From positions 1 to 64,000 of the forward strand of contig CM016928.1 in NCBI GenBank assembly GCA_006247105.1: a stretch of 64,000 bases of DNA, in the 5' to 3' direction. Below are positions 8,901 to 18,351 of this stretch, in pieces. Under the pieces are notes generated by a model. It saw only the letters and a list, made by a program, of their open reading frames with translations, was not told where the DNA came from and did no database searches. This DNA comes from Giardia muris. Taxonomy: Eukaryota; Fornicata; Diplomonadida; Hexamitidae. The translations under genes and the position numbers were made by a program. Numbering within the stretch: the stretch's first letter is position 1; each line of letters starts with the position of its first letter.

Positions 8901-10919
8901 TCACTTCCCCCTGCATCCGAACCACCAACCGAGGAAGCCCCCGAGACCTCCCAGCACCAGCAGGACGGCGATGACGATCCCCGCAATGGCACCCCCCGAG
9001 AGCCCCGAGGAGCTGGAGGAGGGGGGAGAGGGACACTTCCCATTGGTGTCGGGGCTGTTTCCATTCCAGCAGGTCGTGCAGGCGTCCTTCGTGCAGACCG
9101 TGCATCCTGAAGGGCAGGCCGTGCAGTTGAAGGTGCCCCCAGAGGCCGAGTTGTAGTATCCGATGGAGCAGCCAGTGCAGGTGAGGGCGTGGTTGTTCGA
9201 GGTGCACGTCCCGCACCCGGCCGGACAGAGGGTGAAGGCCCCCGTGTTCGTGTCGAAAGGGAAGGGGGTGTTCTGGGCAGCCTGAGAACACTTCCCATCG
9301 GCATCGGCCGTCTGGCACAGCTTGCTCCCGACCGAGGTCCCGGAGGTGAGGGTTGTGGGATAGCAGCCTCCATTGAAGAAGTAGTTGCTGTTCGTGTCCT
9401 TGCACGCCTCGCACTTCGTGGCCTTCGCATCGATGGGAGTCCCGTCCGCCTTCATGCAGACGTTGTCCCCGGCTGCTCTCGTCGTTCCCTTGTTAATGTC
9501 CCCGATCGGGGTGCAGGTCCCATCAATCGGGACGAACCCGGCCTTGCACTCCTTGCAGACGAGGGCCTCCCCGACGAGGAACTGGTTGTCCTTGGAGCAG
9601 ATCCCCATCGAGCTCGCCTTGTAGGGGGAGAGGCAGGCCCCGTGGTAGAACATGTATCCATTGAGGCAGGAGGCGCAGGAGCCGGAGGAGGGGTCCTTTG
9701 TGCACACCTTGGCGTTCACGTCGACGCACTCGTCGTCGACCGGGACCTGGCTGCTGTTCGAACACACGTCGCAGACGAGCCCGAGGCCGAGGTTGAGGCA
9801 GCTCTCGCATCCCGTCGAGCACTGGTTGCAGGCCGTGATGGCGGAGCCGTTCTTGACAGGCCCGAACCCCGCCTTGCAGCCCGTGCACTTGGTCACGTCG
9901 TCGTTACAGATCCCGCAGTTCTTGATGCTGCAGGCGGTGCAGGTCTTAGCGGTGTCTCCAACGAGGCCGAAGCCCTCCTTGCAGGCGGTGCAGGCTGTAG
10001 ATGAGCAGGTTTTGCAGTTCTCAACGGTGCACTTCGTGCAGGTTCCGTAGTTCTTGGTCGTATCGCTGTTAGCAGTATAGAAGAACCCTTCAGAGCACTT
10101 GTCGGTATCACAGTTTTGATGATTCGTGTCGGTGTCGCACTGATCGCACCCAGTGGGGCAAGTCCCACAAGTTGCCGAGGTGCCCGACCCCGAAAGGAAG
10201 AAGGCGGGCCCGCACTTGGAGCAGGTGTTGGCAGCACTCGCCTGGACGCAGTTCTCGACCGAGCAGGAGAAGCAGTTGGCGTTGTTCGCATCTGGGAGGT
10301 AGCCCGAAGCGCAGGCGTCGCACTTCCCGGTTCCGAGGAGATATCCGGCCTTGCAAGTCTGACAGGTGTTGGCGTTCGTGCAGGTCGCACAGTTGGTTGG
10401 ACAGGCCGTACAAGTCTTGGTATTGCTATCGAAGTAGTACCCCTCATAGCAAGTTTCGCACTTCGTCTCACTTTCTTTCTCGCTGCACGTCTTGCAGGTC
10501 GAGTCGCAGAGGTCGCAGGCGTCGGTCGTCGCAGACGCAGCTGTGTTTGGAATCAGCCCGTCCTTGCACGTGCCACATTTCCCGGCATCTGTAGAGGTGG
10601 TGGCACAGATGAGGGAGGTTGCGGGGTCTTTGGCGTAGCAGCCCCCCTGGAAGAGGACGAAGGCGTTTCCGCACTTCCCGCACGTCTGGGAGGTGTCATC
10701 GAGGGCAGAGCCGTCCGCCTTCGTGCACCCCGCCGCGGTCACGGAGGAATCGTCTTTTGACGCGCAGTTTCCATTGATGGGGACGTTCCCCGCATCGCAC
10801 TCCGTGCAGACCTGCGTGCTCCCGAACTTCAGGCACTTGTCCGTTCCGCAGTTCGTTATGGCAGGACTGCAGGCAGCTGGAGCGGGAGCGGCTCGAGCCT
10901 TCCCTCCCCCCTTCACCAT
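8901..10919 (-). CDS. VSP cassette unit 6, 672 aa, ATG start, duplicate of unit 7
   Basis: One of only two cassettes with an in-frame ATG at the head. The start lies in the stop-start overlap TGAGTGAATGG behind unit 7 and reads M-V-K-G-G-G-K-A-R-A-A-P-A-P-A-A-C. That N-terminus is short and Ala/Pro-rich without a real hydrophobic core, so it is a poor signal peptide. The chain is rich in EGF-like CxxC spacing (CTACPTNCATC, CQTCKAGYLLGTGKC) and ends in the intact anchor and GCRGK. It differs from unit 7 at only a few residues, for example AITNCGTDKC here versus AIANCGTNKC. The 2,023-bp offset marks a recent tandem duplication. Confidence 0.85.
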   Translation of the reverse strand: MVKGGGKARAAPAPAACSPAITNCGTDKCLKFGSTQVCTECDAGNVPINGNCASKDDSSVTAAGCTKADGSALDDTSQTCGKCGNAFVLFQGGCYAKDPATSLICATTSTDAGKCGTCKDGLIPNTAASATTDACDLCDSTCKTCSEKESETKCETCYEGYYFDSNTKTCTACPTNCATCTNANTCQTCKAGYLLGTGKCDACASGYLPDANNANCFSCSVENCVQASAANTCSKCGPAFFLSGSGTSATCGTCPTGCDQCDTDTNHQNCDTDKCSEGFFYTANSDTTKNYGTCTKCTVENCKTCSSTACTACKEGFGLVGDTAKTCTACSIKNCGICNDDVTKCTGCKAGFGPVKNGSAITACNQCSTGCESCLNLGLGLVCDVCSNSSQVPVDDECVDVNAKVCTKDPSSGSCASCLNGYMFYHGACLSPYKASSMGICSKDNQFLVGEALVCKECKAGFVPIDGTCTPIGDINKGTTRAAGDNVCMKADGTPIDAKATKCEACKDTNSNYFFNGGCYPTTLTSGTSVGSKLCQTADADGKCSQAAQNTPFPFDTNTGAFTLCPAGCGTCTSNNHALTCTGCSIGYYNSASGGTFNCTACPSGCTVCTKDACTTCWNGNSPDTNGKCPSPPSSSSSGLSGGAIAGIVIAVLLVLGGLGGFLGWWFGCRGK

Positions 10920-10923
10920 TCAC

Positions 10924-12942
10924 TCACTTCCCCCTGCATCCGAACCACCAACCGAGGAAGCCCCCGAGACCTCCCAGCACCAGCAGGACGGCGATGACGA
11001 TCCCCGCAATGGCACCCCCCGAGAGCCCCGAGGAGCTGGAGGAGGGGGGAGGGGGACACTTCCCATTGGTGTCGGGGCTGTTTCCATTCCAGCAGGTCGT
11101 GCAGGCGTCCTTCGTGCAGACCGTGCATCCTGAAGGGCAGGCCGTGCAGTTGAAGGTGCCCCCAGAGGCCGAGTTGTAGTATCCGATGGAGCAGCCAGTG
11201 CAGGTGAGGGCGTGGTTGTTCGAGGTGCACGTCCCGCACCCGGCCGGACAGAGGGTGAAGGCCCCCGTGTTCGTGTCGAAAGGGAAGGGGGTGTTCTGGG
11301 CAGCCTGAGAACACTTCCCATCGGCATCGGCCGTCTGGCACAGCTTGCTCCCGACCGAGGTCCCGGAGGTGAGGGTTGTGGGATAGCAGCCTCCATTGAA
11401 GAAGTAGTTGCTGTTCGTGTCCTTGCACGCCTCGCACTTCGTGGCCTTCGCATCGATGGGAGTCCCGTCCGCCTTCATGCAGACGTTGTCCCCGGCTGCT
11501 CTCGTCGTTCCCTTGTTAATGTCCCCGATCGGGGTGCAGGTCCCATCAATCGGGACGAACCCGGCCTTGCACTCCTTGCAGACGAGGGCCTCCCCGACGA
11601 GGAACTGGTTGTCCTTGGAGCAGATCCCCATCGAGCTCGCCTTGTAGGGGGAGAGGCAGGCCCCGTGGTAGAACATGTATCCATTGAGGCAGGAGGCGCA
11701 GGAGCCGGAGGAGGGGTCCTTTGTGCACACCTTGGCGTTCACGTCGACGCACTCGTCGTCGACCGGGACCTGGCTGCTGTTCGAACACACGTCGCAGACG
11801 AGCCCGAGGCCGAGGTTGAGGCAGCTCTCGCATCCCGTCGAGCACTGGTTGCAGGCCGTGATGGCGGAGCCGTTCTTGACAGGCCCGAATCCCGCCTTGC
11901 AGCCCGTGCACTTGGTCACGTCGTCGTTACAGATCCCGCAGTTCTTGATGCTGCAGGCGGTGCAGGTCTTAGCGGTGTCTCCAACGAGGCCGAAGCCCTC
12001 CTTGCAGGCGGTGCAGGCTGTAGATGAGCAGGTTTTGCAGTTCTCAACGGTGCACTTCGTGCAGGTTCCGTAGTTCTTGGTCGTATCGCTGTTAGCAGTA
12101 TAGAAGAACCCTTCAGAGCACTTGTCGGTATCACAGTTTTGATGATTCGTGTCGGTGTCGCACTGATCGCACCCAGTGGGGCAAGTCCCACAAGTTGCCG
12201 AGGTGCCCGACCCCGAAAGGAAGAAGGCGGGCCCGCACTTGGAGCAGGTGTTGGCAGCACTCGCCTGGACGCAGTTCTCGACCGAGCAGGAGAAGCAGTT
12301 GGCGTTGTTCGCATCTGGGAGGTAGCCCGAAGCGCAGGCGTCGCACTTCCCGGTTCCGAGGAGATATCCGGCCTTGCAAGTCTGACAGGTGTTGGCGTTC
12401 GTGCAGGTCGCACAGTTGGTTGGACAGGCCGTACAAGTCTTGGTATTGCTATCGAAGTAGTACCCCTCATAGCAAGTTTCGCACTTCGTCTCACTTTCTT
12501 TCTCGCTGCACGTCTTGCAGGTCGAGTCGCAGAGGTCGCAGGCGTCGGTCGTCGCAGACGCAGCTGTGTTTGGAATCAGCCCGTCCTTGCACGTGCCACA
12601 TTTCCCGGCATCTGTAGAGGTGGTGGCACAGATGAGGGAGGTTGCGGGGTCTTTGGCGTAGCAGCCCCCCTGGAAGAGGACGAAGGCGTTTCCGCACTTC
12701 CCGCACGTCTGGGAAGTGTCATCGAGGGCAGAGCCGTCCGCCTTCGTGCACCCCGCCGCGGTCACGGAGGAATCGTCTTTTGACGCGCAGTTTCCATTGA
12801 TGGGGACGTTCCCCGCATCGCACTCCGTGCAGACCTGCGTGCTCCCGAACTTCAGGCACTTGTTCGTTCCGCAGTTCGCTATGGCAGGACTGCAGGCAGC
12901 TGGAGCGGGAGCGGCTCGAGCCTTCCCTCCCCCCTTCACCAT
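10924..12942 (-). CDS. VSP cassette unit 7, 672 aa, ATG start, duplicate of unit 6
   Basis: Near-identical twin of unit 6, offset by 2,023 bp. It starts at ATG 12942, five bases below the unit 8 stop at 12947, in a different frame from unit 8. It carries the same Ala/Pro-rich head, the same tyrosine-rich CETCYEGYYFDS block and the same anchor. One visible protein difference lies in the linker (CPPPPSSSS here, CPSPPSSSS in unit 6). No promoter-sized space precedes it, so independent transcription would have to start inside unit 8. Confidence 0.85.
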   Translation of the reverse strand: MVKGGGKARAAPAPAACSPAIANCGTNKCLKFGSTQVCTECDAGNVPINGNCASKDDSSVTAAGCTKADGSALDDTSQTCGKCGNAFVLFQGGCYAKDPATSLICATTSTDAGKCGTCKDGLIPNTAASATTDACDLCDSTCKTCSEKESETKCETCYEGYYFDSNTKTCTACPTNCATCTNANTCQTCKAGYLLGTGKCDACASGYLPDANNANCFSCSVENCVQASAANTCSKCGPAFFLSGSGTSATCGTCPTGCDQCDTDTNHQNCDTDKCSEGFFYTANSDTTKNYGTCTKCTVENCKTCSSTACTACKEGFGLVGDTAKTCTACSIKNCGICNDDVTKCTGCKAGFGPVKNGSAITACNQCSTGCESCLNLGLGLVCDVCSNSSQVPVDDECVDVNAKVCTKDPSSGSCASCLNGYMFYHGACLSPYKASSMGICSKDNQFLVGEALVCKECKAGFVPIDGTCTPIGDINKGTTRAAGDNVCMKADGTPIDAKATKCEACKDTNSNYFFNGGCYPTTLTSGTSVGSKLCQTADADGKCSQAAQNTPFPFDTNTGAFTLCPAGCGTCTSNNHALTCTGCSIGYYNSASGGTFNCTACPSGCTVCTKDACTTCWNGNSPDTNGKCPPPPSSSSSGLSGGAIAGIVIAVLLVLGGLGGFLGWWFGCRGK

Positions 12943-12946
12943 TCAC

Positions 12947-14941
12947 TCACTTCCCCCTGCATCCGAACCACCAACCGAGGAAGCCCCCGAGGCCTCCCAG
13001 GACCAGCAGGACGGCGATGACGATCCCCGCAATGGCACCCCCCGAGAGCCCCGAGGAGCTGGAGGAGGGGACGGCACTGCACTTCCCGTCGGTCGGGGCA
13101 CTCCCGTCCCAGCACGTGATGCAGGCCGAGGCGGAGCACGTCGTACAGCCACTGGGGCAGGCCTTGCAGTCAGAGGAGGAGGCGACGGGGGTCGTGTTGT
13201 AGTACCCGAGACCGCAGGACGTGCAGACAGTCGAGGAGGAGCATGCCCCACACCCGGCCGGACAGAGGGTGAAGACGCCTGAGGTCGTATTGAGAGGGAA
13301 GGGGGAACCAGCAGCAGCAGTAGTGCACTGACCATTGGAGGCCGATGAGCACAGCTTGCTCCCGACGGAGTTCGGAGTCACGGGGTAGCAGCCCCCCTCG
13401 AAGAGGAAGTAGGTCGTCGAACAGTTCTCGCACCTCGTGGCGGTCCCGTCGACAGGAGTCTTCCCGTCGGCCTTCATGCAGACGTCGTTGGTGGCCGTCC
13501 TCGAGATGGTCGAGCTGACCTCGAGGCACGTCCCGTCGATCGGAACACTTCCCTTCTTGCACTCCTTGCACACCAGGGCCTCCCCGACGAGAAGCTGGTT
13601 GCTCCTGGCACAGAGGCCCGTCTTGTCCGCATCGAAGGAGGAGAGGCAGGAGGAGTTGGAGAGCATGCATCCGTTGAGGCAGGACGTGCAGGAGAAGGAC
13701 CCGGAGTAGGTGCAGGTGTCGCAGTTCGCCTTCCCGTTCGTCGCGTCTCCGCAGAGATAGAGCTTCTTGTCCTTGAGGAAGGCGATGGAGGTCGGGGTCG
13801 AGCAGGTCCCGTCTGCCGTCCGAGTCGTCATTGCCGTGCACAGCTTGTTCCCGACCCCCTTTGACTGGGCATAGCACCCCCCGTTGAAGAGGAAGTGGGT
13901 GCTCGAGGACCCACAGGAGTTGCAGACCCCGACCTGAGTTCCATCTTGGCTCGTCGTGCATGAGCTGGTCTGATCGGCCTTCCCCCCTTCCACCTTCAGA
14001 CACCTCCCGTCGACGGGGGCGAGCCCCTTCCCGCACTTACCGCAGAGGACCTCGGACCAGCCCGGGACGGAGAAGGACTCGAGGCAGATCCCGAGGCTCT
14101 TGAGGCTCTCGGGGCTGAAGCAGCCGTCGTGGAAGAAGAGGCTCCCCTCCTTGCAGGCCGTGCACTTCCCGGCGCTGGAGGCAGGGGTGCAGGAGGAGGC
14201 ACTGTCCTTGAGGACGCACTTCCCGTTGACGGGGACGTGAGTGGTACCATTGCACTCGAGACACACGAAGCTGGTCCCGATCTGCATGCAGCTCTTGCAG
14301 TTCTTGTCCGATGAGCAGTTGACGCAGGAGGTGATCGTTGGTGCATCGAGGCTCTCCACGACAGGCCCGAACCCGGAGGCGCACTCCGTGCAGGCGGAGG
14401 AGGAGCACGTCTTGCAGTTCTGGACGGTGCAGGCCTTGCAGTTGACGGGGTCGGAAGTGGTGGTGGTGTTGGGATAGAAGCCATCGAGGCACGAGGTGCA
14501 GTTGAAGGCGGGTGTTTTAGTCGAGTCGTAGGTGCAGGTGCTGCAGCCCGGTTCCCCGTTCGTCGCATCGCTACAGAGGTAGAGGTTGCTGTCCTTGATG
14601 AAGGTGATGGCATCGGTAGTTGGAGCCGTCTTGCAGGTTCCGTTCTTTGCATCCTGGAGGGCGGAGCACAGCTTACTCCCAACCCCCTGTGTCTGGTCAT
14701 AACAACCCCCGTTGAACAGGAAGTAGTTCCCCGTTCCACATCCTGTACAGACACCACTGGCACAAGTAGCACCAGTTCCAATCGTGGTGGCCGCAGCAGT
14801 GTCACAGAGCCCGTTGACAGGGGCGGAGTCAGTGTTAGTCGAGACATCGCACTTCTTGCAGAACTCTCCCTCAACCCCCGGGATGGTGAACTTTGAGTTT
14901 GCCTCGCACTCTCCCGTGGCTCGAGCCTTCACCTCCCCCCT
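12947..14941 (-). CDS. VSP cassette unit 8, intact mosaic frame without an ATG
   Basis: The open frame runs from behind a TGA at 14942-14944. The first start-like codon is GTG at 14932, giving 661 residues beginning VKARATGECEAN. The first third matches unit 5 (SKFTIPGVEGEFCKKCDVSTNTDSAPVNG, NYFLFNGGCYDQTQGVGSKLC). From CTECASGFGPVVESLDAPT onward it matches units 4 and 10 instead, down to CSAVPSSSSS and the anchor. This is a clear chimera of two cassette types joined near 14395. The GCRGK anchor is intact. No signal peptide is visible. Confidence 0.82.
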   Translation of the reverse strand, partial: RGEVKARATGECEANSKFTIPGVEGEFCKKCDVSTNTDSAPVNGLCDTAAATTIGTGATCASGVCTGCGTGNYFLFNGGCYDQTQGVGSKLCSALQDAKNGTCKTAPTTDAITFIKDSNLYLCSDATNGEPGCSTCTYDSTKTPAFNCTSCLDGFYPNTTTTSDPVNCKACTVQNCKTCSSSACTECASGFGPVVESLDAPTITSCVNCSSDKNCKSCMQIGTSFVCLECNGTTHVPVNGKCVLKDSASSCTPASSAGKCTACKEGSLFFHDGCFSPESLKSLGICLESFSVPGWSEVLCGKCGKGLAPVDGRCLKVEGGKADQTSSCTTSQDGTQVGVCNSCGSSSTHFLFNGGCYAQSKGVGNKLCTAMTTRTADGTCSTPTSIAFLKDKKLYLCGDATNGKANCDTCTYSGSFSCTSCLNGCMLSNSSCLSSFDADKTGLCARSNQLLVGEALVCKECKKGSVPIDGTCLEVSSTISRTATNDVCMKADGKTPVDGTATRCENCSTTYFLFEGGCYPVTPNSVGSKLCSSASNGQCTTAAAGSPFPLNTTSGVFTLCPAGCGACSSSTVCTSCGLGYYNTTPVASSSDCKACPSGCTTCSASACITCWDGSAPTDGKCSAVPSSSSSGLSGGAIAGIVIAVLLVLGGLGGFLGWWFGCRGK

Positions 14942-14952
14942 TCACCATTCAC

Positions 14953-16428
14953 TCACTTCCCCCTGCATCCGAACCACCAACCGAGGAAGCCCCCGAGACC
15001 TCCCAGCACCAGAAGGACGGCAATGACGATCCCCGCAATGGCACCCCCAGAGAGCCCCGAGGAGCTGGAGGAGGGGGGAGGGGGGCAGGCATCGTTGGTG
15101 GGAGTGGTGCCGTCCCAGCAGAGGTCGCACTTCCCACCTGGACAGGAGGTGCACCCACTGGGACAGGCCGTGCAGTCGGAGGGGCTGGTCACAGCAGTAG
15201 TGTTGTAGTACCCCACTGAGAGGCACTTGGTGCAGTCCGTCCCACTCGTGCAGGTGGCGCACCCGGGGGCGCAGGAGACGAGGACGGTCCCATTGAGGTA
15301 GAGGCCCGAGTCAGCCTTGACAGCTGTGCAGACTCCATTAGAGGCCGAGGTGCAGGCGCTCTTCCCAACCTCCGTGGAGGCGTTGTAGCAGCCCCCGTTG
15401 AGGAGGAAGAACTGAGTAGCCGGGGTCCCGGTCACGTCCTGGCACTTCCCGCACCTCGTGGAGGACGCATCGGGGGCGGTTCCGTCCTCCTTCTGGCAGA
15501 TCTGGGTCGCCCTCGTCACGTTCGTCGAGGCGACCAGAAGGCATTCTCCGTTGATCGGGACGAAGCCCGGCTTGCACTCGGAGCAGACCGTCGTGTTCCC
15601 GACCAGGAACTGCTTCTCCTTCGCACAGACGCCCAGCTCGGCGGCCTTGAAGGTCGAGTAGCATCCCTCGAGGTAGGGGACGTATCCATTGAGGCAGGAC
15701 GTGCAGGTGCCGGAGGAGTCGGTGCAGACCTTCCTGGTGGTCTCGTTTGCAGGAACACACCCCCCGTCGATCGGGGCCTGATCAGTCGGACACTCGGTGC
15801 AGACGAGCCCCGGACCGAGGTTGGTGCAGGAGGTGCAGTTCTTGGGACAGGAGTCGCAGGACGTGATGGCAAGGGAGGAGTTGTAGGTCGGGCCGAAGGA
15901 GGGGAGGCAGACCTTGCAGGTCTTCTCGTCCTTGTCGCACGTCTTGCAGTTCTGGATGGTACAGGCCTTGCAGGTCGAGTCAACAAGGCCGAAGCCGGGA
16001 AGGCAGGTCTGACAGGTGAAGGTGGTTGAGGCGTAGGTGCACGTCCCGCAGTTCTCTTTTCCTCCTGCATCTGTCGAGTTGTCACTGCAGAGGAAGAGGG
16101 TATTAGTACCACTGACCTCCTTGACAAAGGTGATGGCAGGATCCGTGGCCGCCGCAGTACAAGCACCACTGGCGACGGTCGAGCAGAGCTTCTTCCCGAC
16201 GTCACCCGTCTTGCTGTAGCACCCACCATAGAAGAGGAAGTAGTCCGTTCCTGTTCCACATCCTGTGCAGGCACCACTACCACAAGTAGCACCAGTTCCA
16301 ATCGTGGTGGCCGCAGCAGTGTCACAGAGCCCGTTGACAGGGGCGGAGCCAGTGTCAGTCGTGGCATCGCACTTCTTGCAGAACGTCCCCTCAACCCCCG
16401 GGATGGTGAAGGTCGAACCACCCCCGTC
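14953..16428 (-). CDS. VSP cassette unit 9, intact frame without a start codon
   Basis: I read this frame codon by codon. It is open from behind a TGA at 16429-16431 (GGGSTFTIPGVEGTFCKKC) through GYFLFYGGCYSK, FTCQTCLPGFGLVDSTC and SFGPTYNSSLAITSCDSC to the intact anchor. There is no ATG at the head, and the first start-like codon is a GTG at 15519 (VTRATQIC), two-thirds of the way in. One short stretch differs from its relatives: CVPANETTRKVC replaces CVDKNDKVC near 15735-15760. The cassette is thus protein-coding in character yet apparently untranslatable on its own. Confidence 0.8.
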   Translation of the reverse strand, partial: DGGGSTFTIPGVEGTFCKKCDATTDTGSAPVNGLCDTAAATTIGTGATCGSGACTGCGTGTDYFLFYGGCYSKTGDVGKKLCSTVASGACTAAATDPAITFVKEVSGTNTLFLCSDNSTDAGGKENCGTCTYASTTFTCQTCLPGFGLVDSTCKACTIQNCKTCDKDEKTCKVCLPSFGPTYNSSLAITSCDSCPKNCTSCTNLGPGLVCTECPTDQAPIDGGCVPANETTRKVCTDSSGTCTSCLNGYVPYLEGCYSTFKAAELGVCAKEKQFLVGNTTVCSECKPGFVPINGECLLVASTNVTRATQICQKEDGTAPDASSTRCGKCQDVTGTPATQFFLLNGGCYNASTEVGKSACTSASNGVCTAVKADSGLYLNGTVLVSCAPGCATCTSGTDCTKCLSVGYYNTTAVTSPSDCTACPSGCTSCPGGKCDLCWDGTTPTNDACPPPPSSSSSGLSGGAIAGIVIAVLLVLGGLGGFLGWWFGCRGK

Positions 16429-16453
16429 TCATCCTCCCCCCTTCACCATTCAC

Positions 16454-18340
16454 TCACTTCCCCCTGCATCCGAACCACCAACCGAGGAAGCCCCCGAGGC
16501 CTCCCAGGACCAGAAGGACGGCAATGACGATCCCCGCAATGGCGCCCCCCGAGAGCCCCGAGGAGCTGGAGGAGGGGACGGCACTGCACTTCCCGTCGGT
16601 CGGGGCACTCCCGTCCCAGCACGTGATGCAGGCCGAGGCGGAGCACGTCGTGCAGCCACTGGGGCAGGCCTTGCAGTCAGAGGAGGAGGCGACGGAGGTC
16701 GTGTTGTAGTACCCGAGACCGCAGGACGTGCAGACAGTCGAGGAGGAGCATGCCCCACACCCGGCCGGACAGAGGGTGAAGACGCCTGAGGTCGTATTGA
16801 GAGGGAAGGGGGAACCAGCAGCAGCAGTAGTGCACTGACCATTGGAGGCCGATGAGCACAGCTTACTCCCGACGGAGTTCGGAGTCACGGGGTAGCAGCC
16901 CCCCTCGAAGAGGAAGTAGGTCGTCGAACAGTTCTCGCACCTCGTGGCGGTCCCGTCGACAGGAGTCCCGTCGGCCTTCTTGCAGACGTCGTTGGTGGCC
17001 GTCCTCGAGATGGTCGAGCTGACCTCGAGGCACGTCCCGTCGATCGGAACGCTTCCCTTCTTGCACTCCTTGCACACCAGGGCCTCCCCGACGAGAAGCT
17101 GGTTGCTCCTGGCACAGAGGCCCGTCTTGTCCGCATCGAAGGAGGAGAGGCAGGAGGAGTTGGAGAGCATGCATCCGTTGAGGCAGGACGTGCAGGAGAA
17201 GGACCCGGAGTAGGTGCAGGTGTCGCAGTTCGCCTTCCCGTTCGTCGCGTCCCCGCAGAGGTAGAGCTTGGTGTCCTTGAGGAAGGCGATGGAGGTCGGG
17301 GTCGAGCAGGTCCCGTCTGCCGTCCGAGTCGTCATTGCCTTGCACAGCTTGCTCCCGACCCCCTTTGACTGGGCATAGCACCCCCCGTTGAAGAGGAAGT
17401 GGGTGCTCGAGGACCCACAGGAGTTGCAGACCCCGACCTGAGTTCCATCTTGGCTCGTCGTGCATGAGCTGGTCTGATCGGCCTTCCCCCCTTCCACCTT
17501 CAGACACCTCCCGTCGACGGGGGCGAGCCCCTTCCCGCACTTACCGCAGAGGACCTCGGACCAGCCCGGGACGGAGAAGGACTCGAGGCAGATCCCGAGG
17601 CTCTTGAGGCTCTCGGGGCTGAAGCAGCCGTCGTGGAAGAAGAGGCTCCCCTCCTTGCAGGCCGTGCACTTCCCGGCGCTGGAGGCAGGGGTGCAGGAGG
17701 AGGCACTGTCCTTGAGGACGCACTTCCCGTTGACGGGGACGTGAGTGGTACCATTGCACTCGAGACACACGAAGCTGGTCCCGATCTGCATGCAGCTCTT
17801 GCAGTTCTCGTTCGATGAGCAGCTGACGCAGGAGGTGATCGTTGGTGCCTCGAGGCTCTCCACGACAGGCCCGAACCCGGAGGCGCACTCCGTGCAGGTC
17901 GGCTTGTCGGCGGCGGGGGAGGTGCAGGTCTTGCAGTTGGGAACCCCGTTCGTCTTATCATCACAGGTGTAGAGGCCTGAGGGGTTGGAGTCGCTCCCCT
18001 TCACGAAGATGCCCGTCGCAGTATCAGCCCTCTTTGAGCACTGCCCGTTCGATGCCGCCGAGCAGAGAGCAGCGCCCTTGTCGGCAGACCCCTGGTCATA
18101 GCACCCCCCGTAGAAGAGAAACTTCGTCCCGGACGTGTCGCATGCCGTGCAGACACCATTGGAACACGTGTTGCTCCCGACGGTCGAGCTGCACGTCCCG
18201 TCGATCGAGGCCTCGTTCGCGGTCGCGCACTCCTTGCAGACCTTTCCCAGCGTCCCGAGGTCGAGGCAGCTCCCCGTCTTGCAGTTGCCTGATGCCGTCC
18301 CTTCCGTACACGAGAGGGTCCTCGCGTTCTTCCCTCCCCT
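16454..18340 (-). CDS. VSP cassette unit 10, intact frame without a start codon
   Basis: An open frame of 628 sense codons lies behind a TGA at 18341-18343, with the header K-N-A-R-T-L-S-C-T-E-G. The first start-like codon is GTG at 18004 (VKGSDSNPSG). The body is close to units 3, 4, 8 and 15, including HVPVNGKCVLKDSASSC, LKVEGGKADQTSSC and CENCSTTYFLFEGGCYPVTPNSVG. The anchor and GCRGK are intact. It is out of frame with unit 11, which ends at 18352, so readthrough from unit 11 would not reach this Cys frame. Confidence 0.8.
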   Translation of the reverse strand, partial: RGGKNARTLSCTEGTASGNCKTGSCLDLGTLGKVCKECATANEASIDGTCSSTVGSNTCSNGVCTACDTSGTKFLFYGGCYDQGSADKGAALCSAASNGQCSKRADTATGIFVKGSDSNPSGLYTCDDKTNGVPNCKTCTSPAADKPTCTECASGFGPVVESLEAPTITSCVSCSSNENCKSCMQIGTSFVCLECNGTTHVPVNGKCVLKDSASSCTPASSAGKCTACKEGSLFFHDGCFSPESLKSLGICLESFSVPGWSEVLCGKCGKGLAPVDGRCLKVEGGKADQTSSCTTSQDGTQVGVCNSCGSSSTHFLFNGGCYAQSKGVGSKLCKAMTTRTADGTCSTPTSIAFLKDTKLYLCGDATNGKANCDTCTYSGSFSCTSCLNGCMLSNSSCLSSFDADKTGLCARSNQLLVGEALVCKECKKGSVPIDGTCLEVSSTISRTATNDVCKKADGTPVDGTATRCENCSTTYFLFEGGCYPVTPNSVGSKLCSSASNGQCTTAAAGSPFPLNTTSGVFTLCPAGCGACSSSTVCTSCGLGYYNTTSVASSSDCKACPSGCTTCSASACITCWDGSAPTDGKCSAVPSSSSSGLSGGAIAGIVIAVLLVLGGLGGFLGWWFGCRGK

Positions 18341-18351
18341 TCACCATTCAC

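Larger units (their letters stand above)
8901..12946 (-). repeat. Tandem duplication of a 2,023-bp VSP cassette
   Basis: Segments 8901-10923 and 10924-12946 align without gaps that I can see and differ at only scattered bases. For example 'gttatggcaggactgcag' near 10855 reads 'gctatggcaggactgcag' near 12878, and 'cgaaccccgcc' near 9865 reads 'cgaatcccgcc' near 11888. The repeat unit equals one cassette including its stop and polyadenylation signal. Confidence 0.9.
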
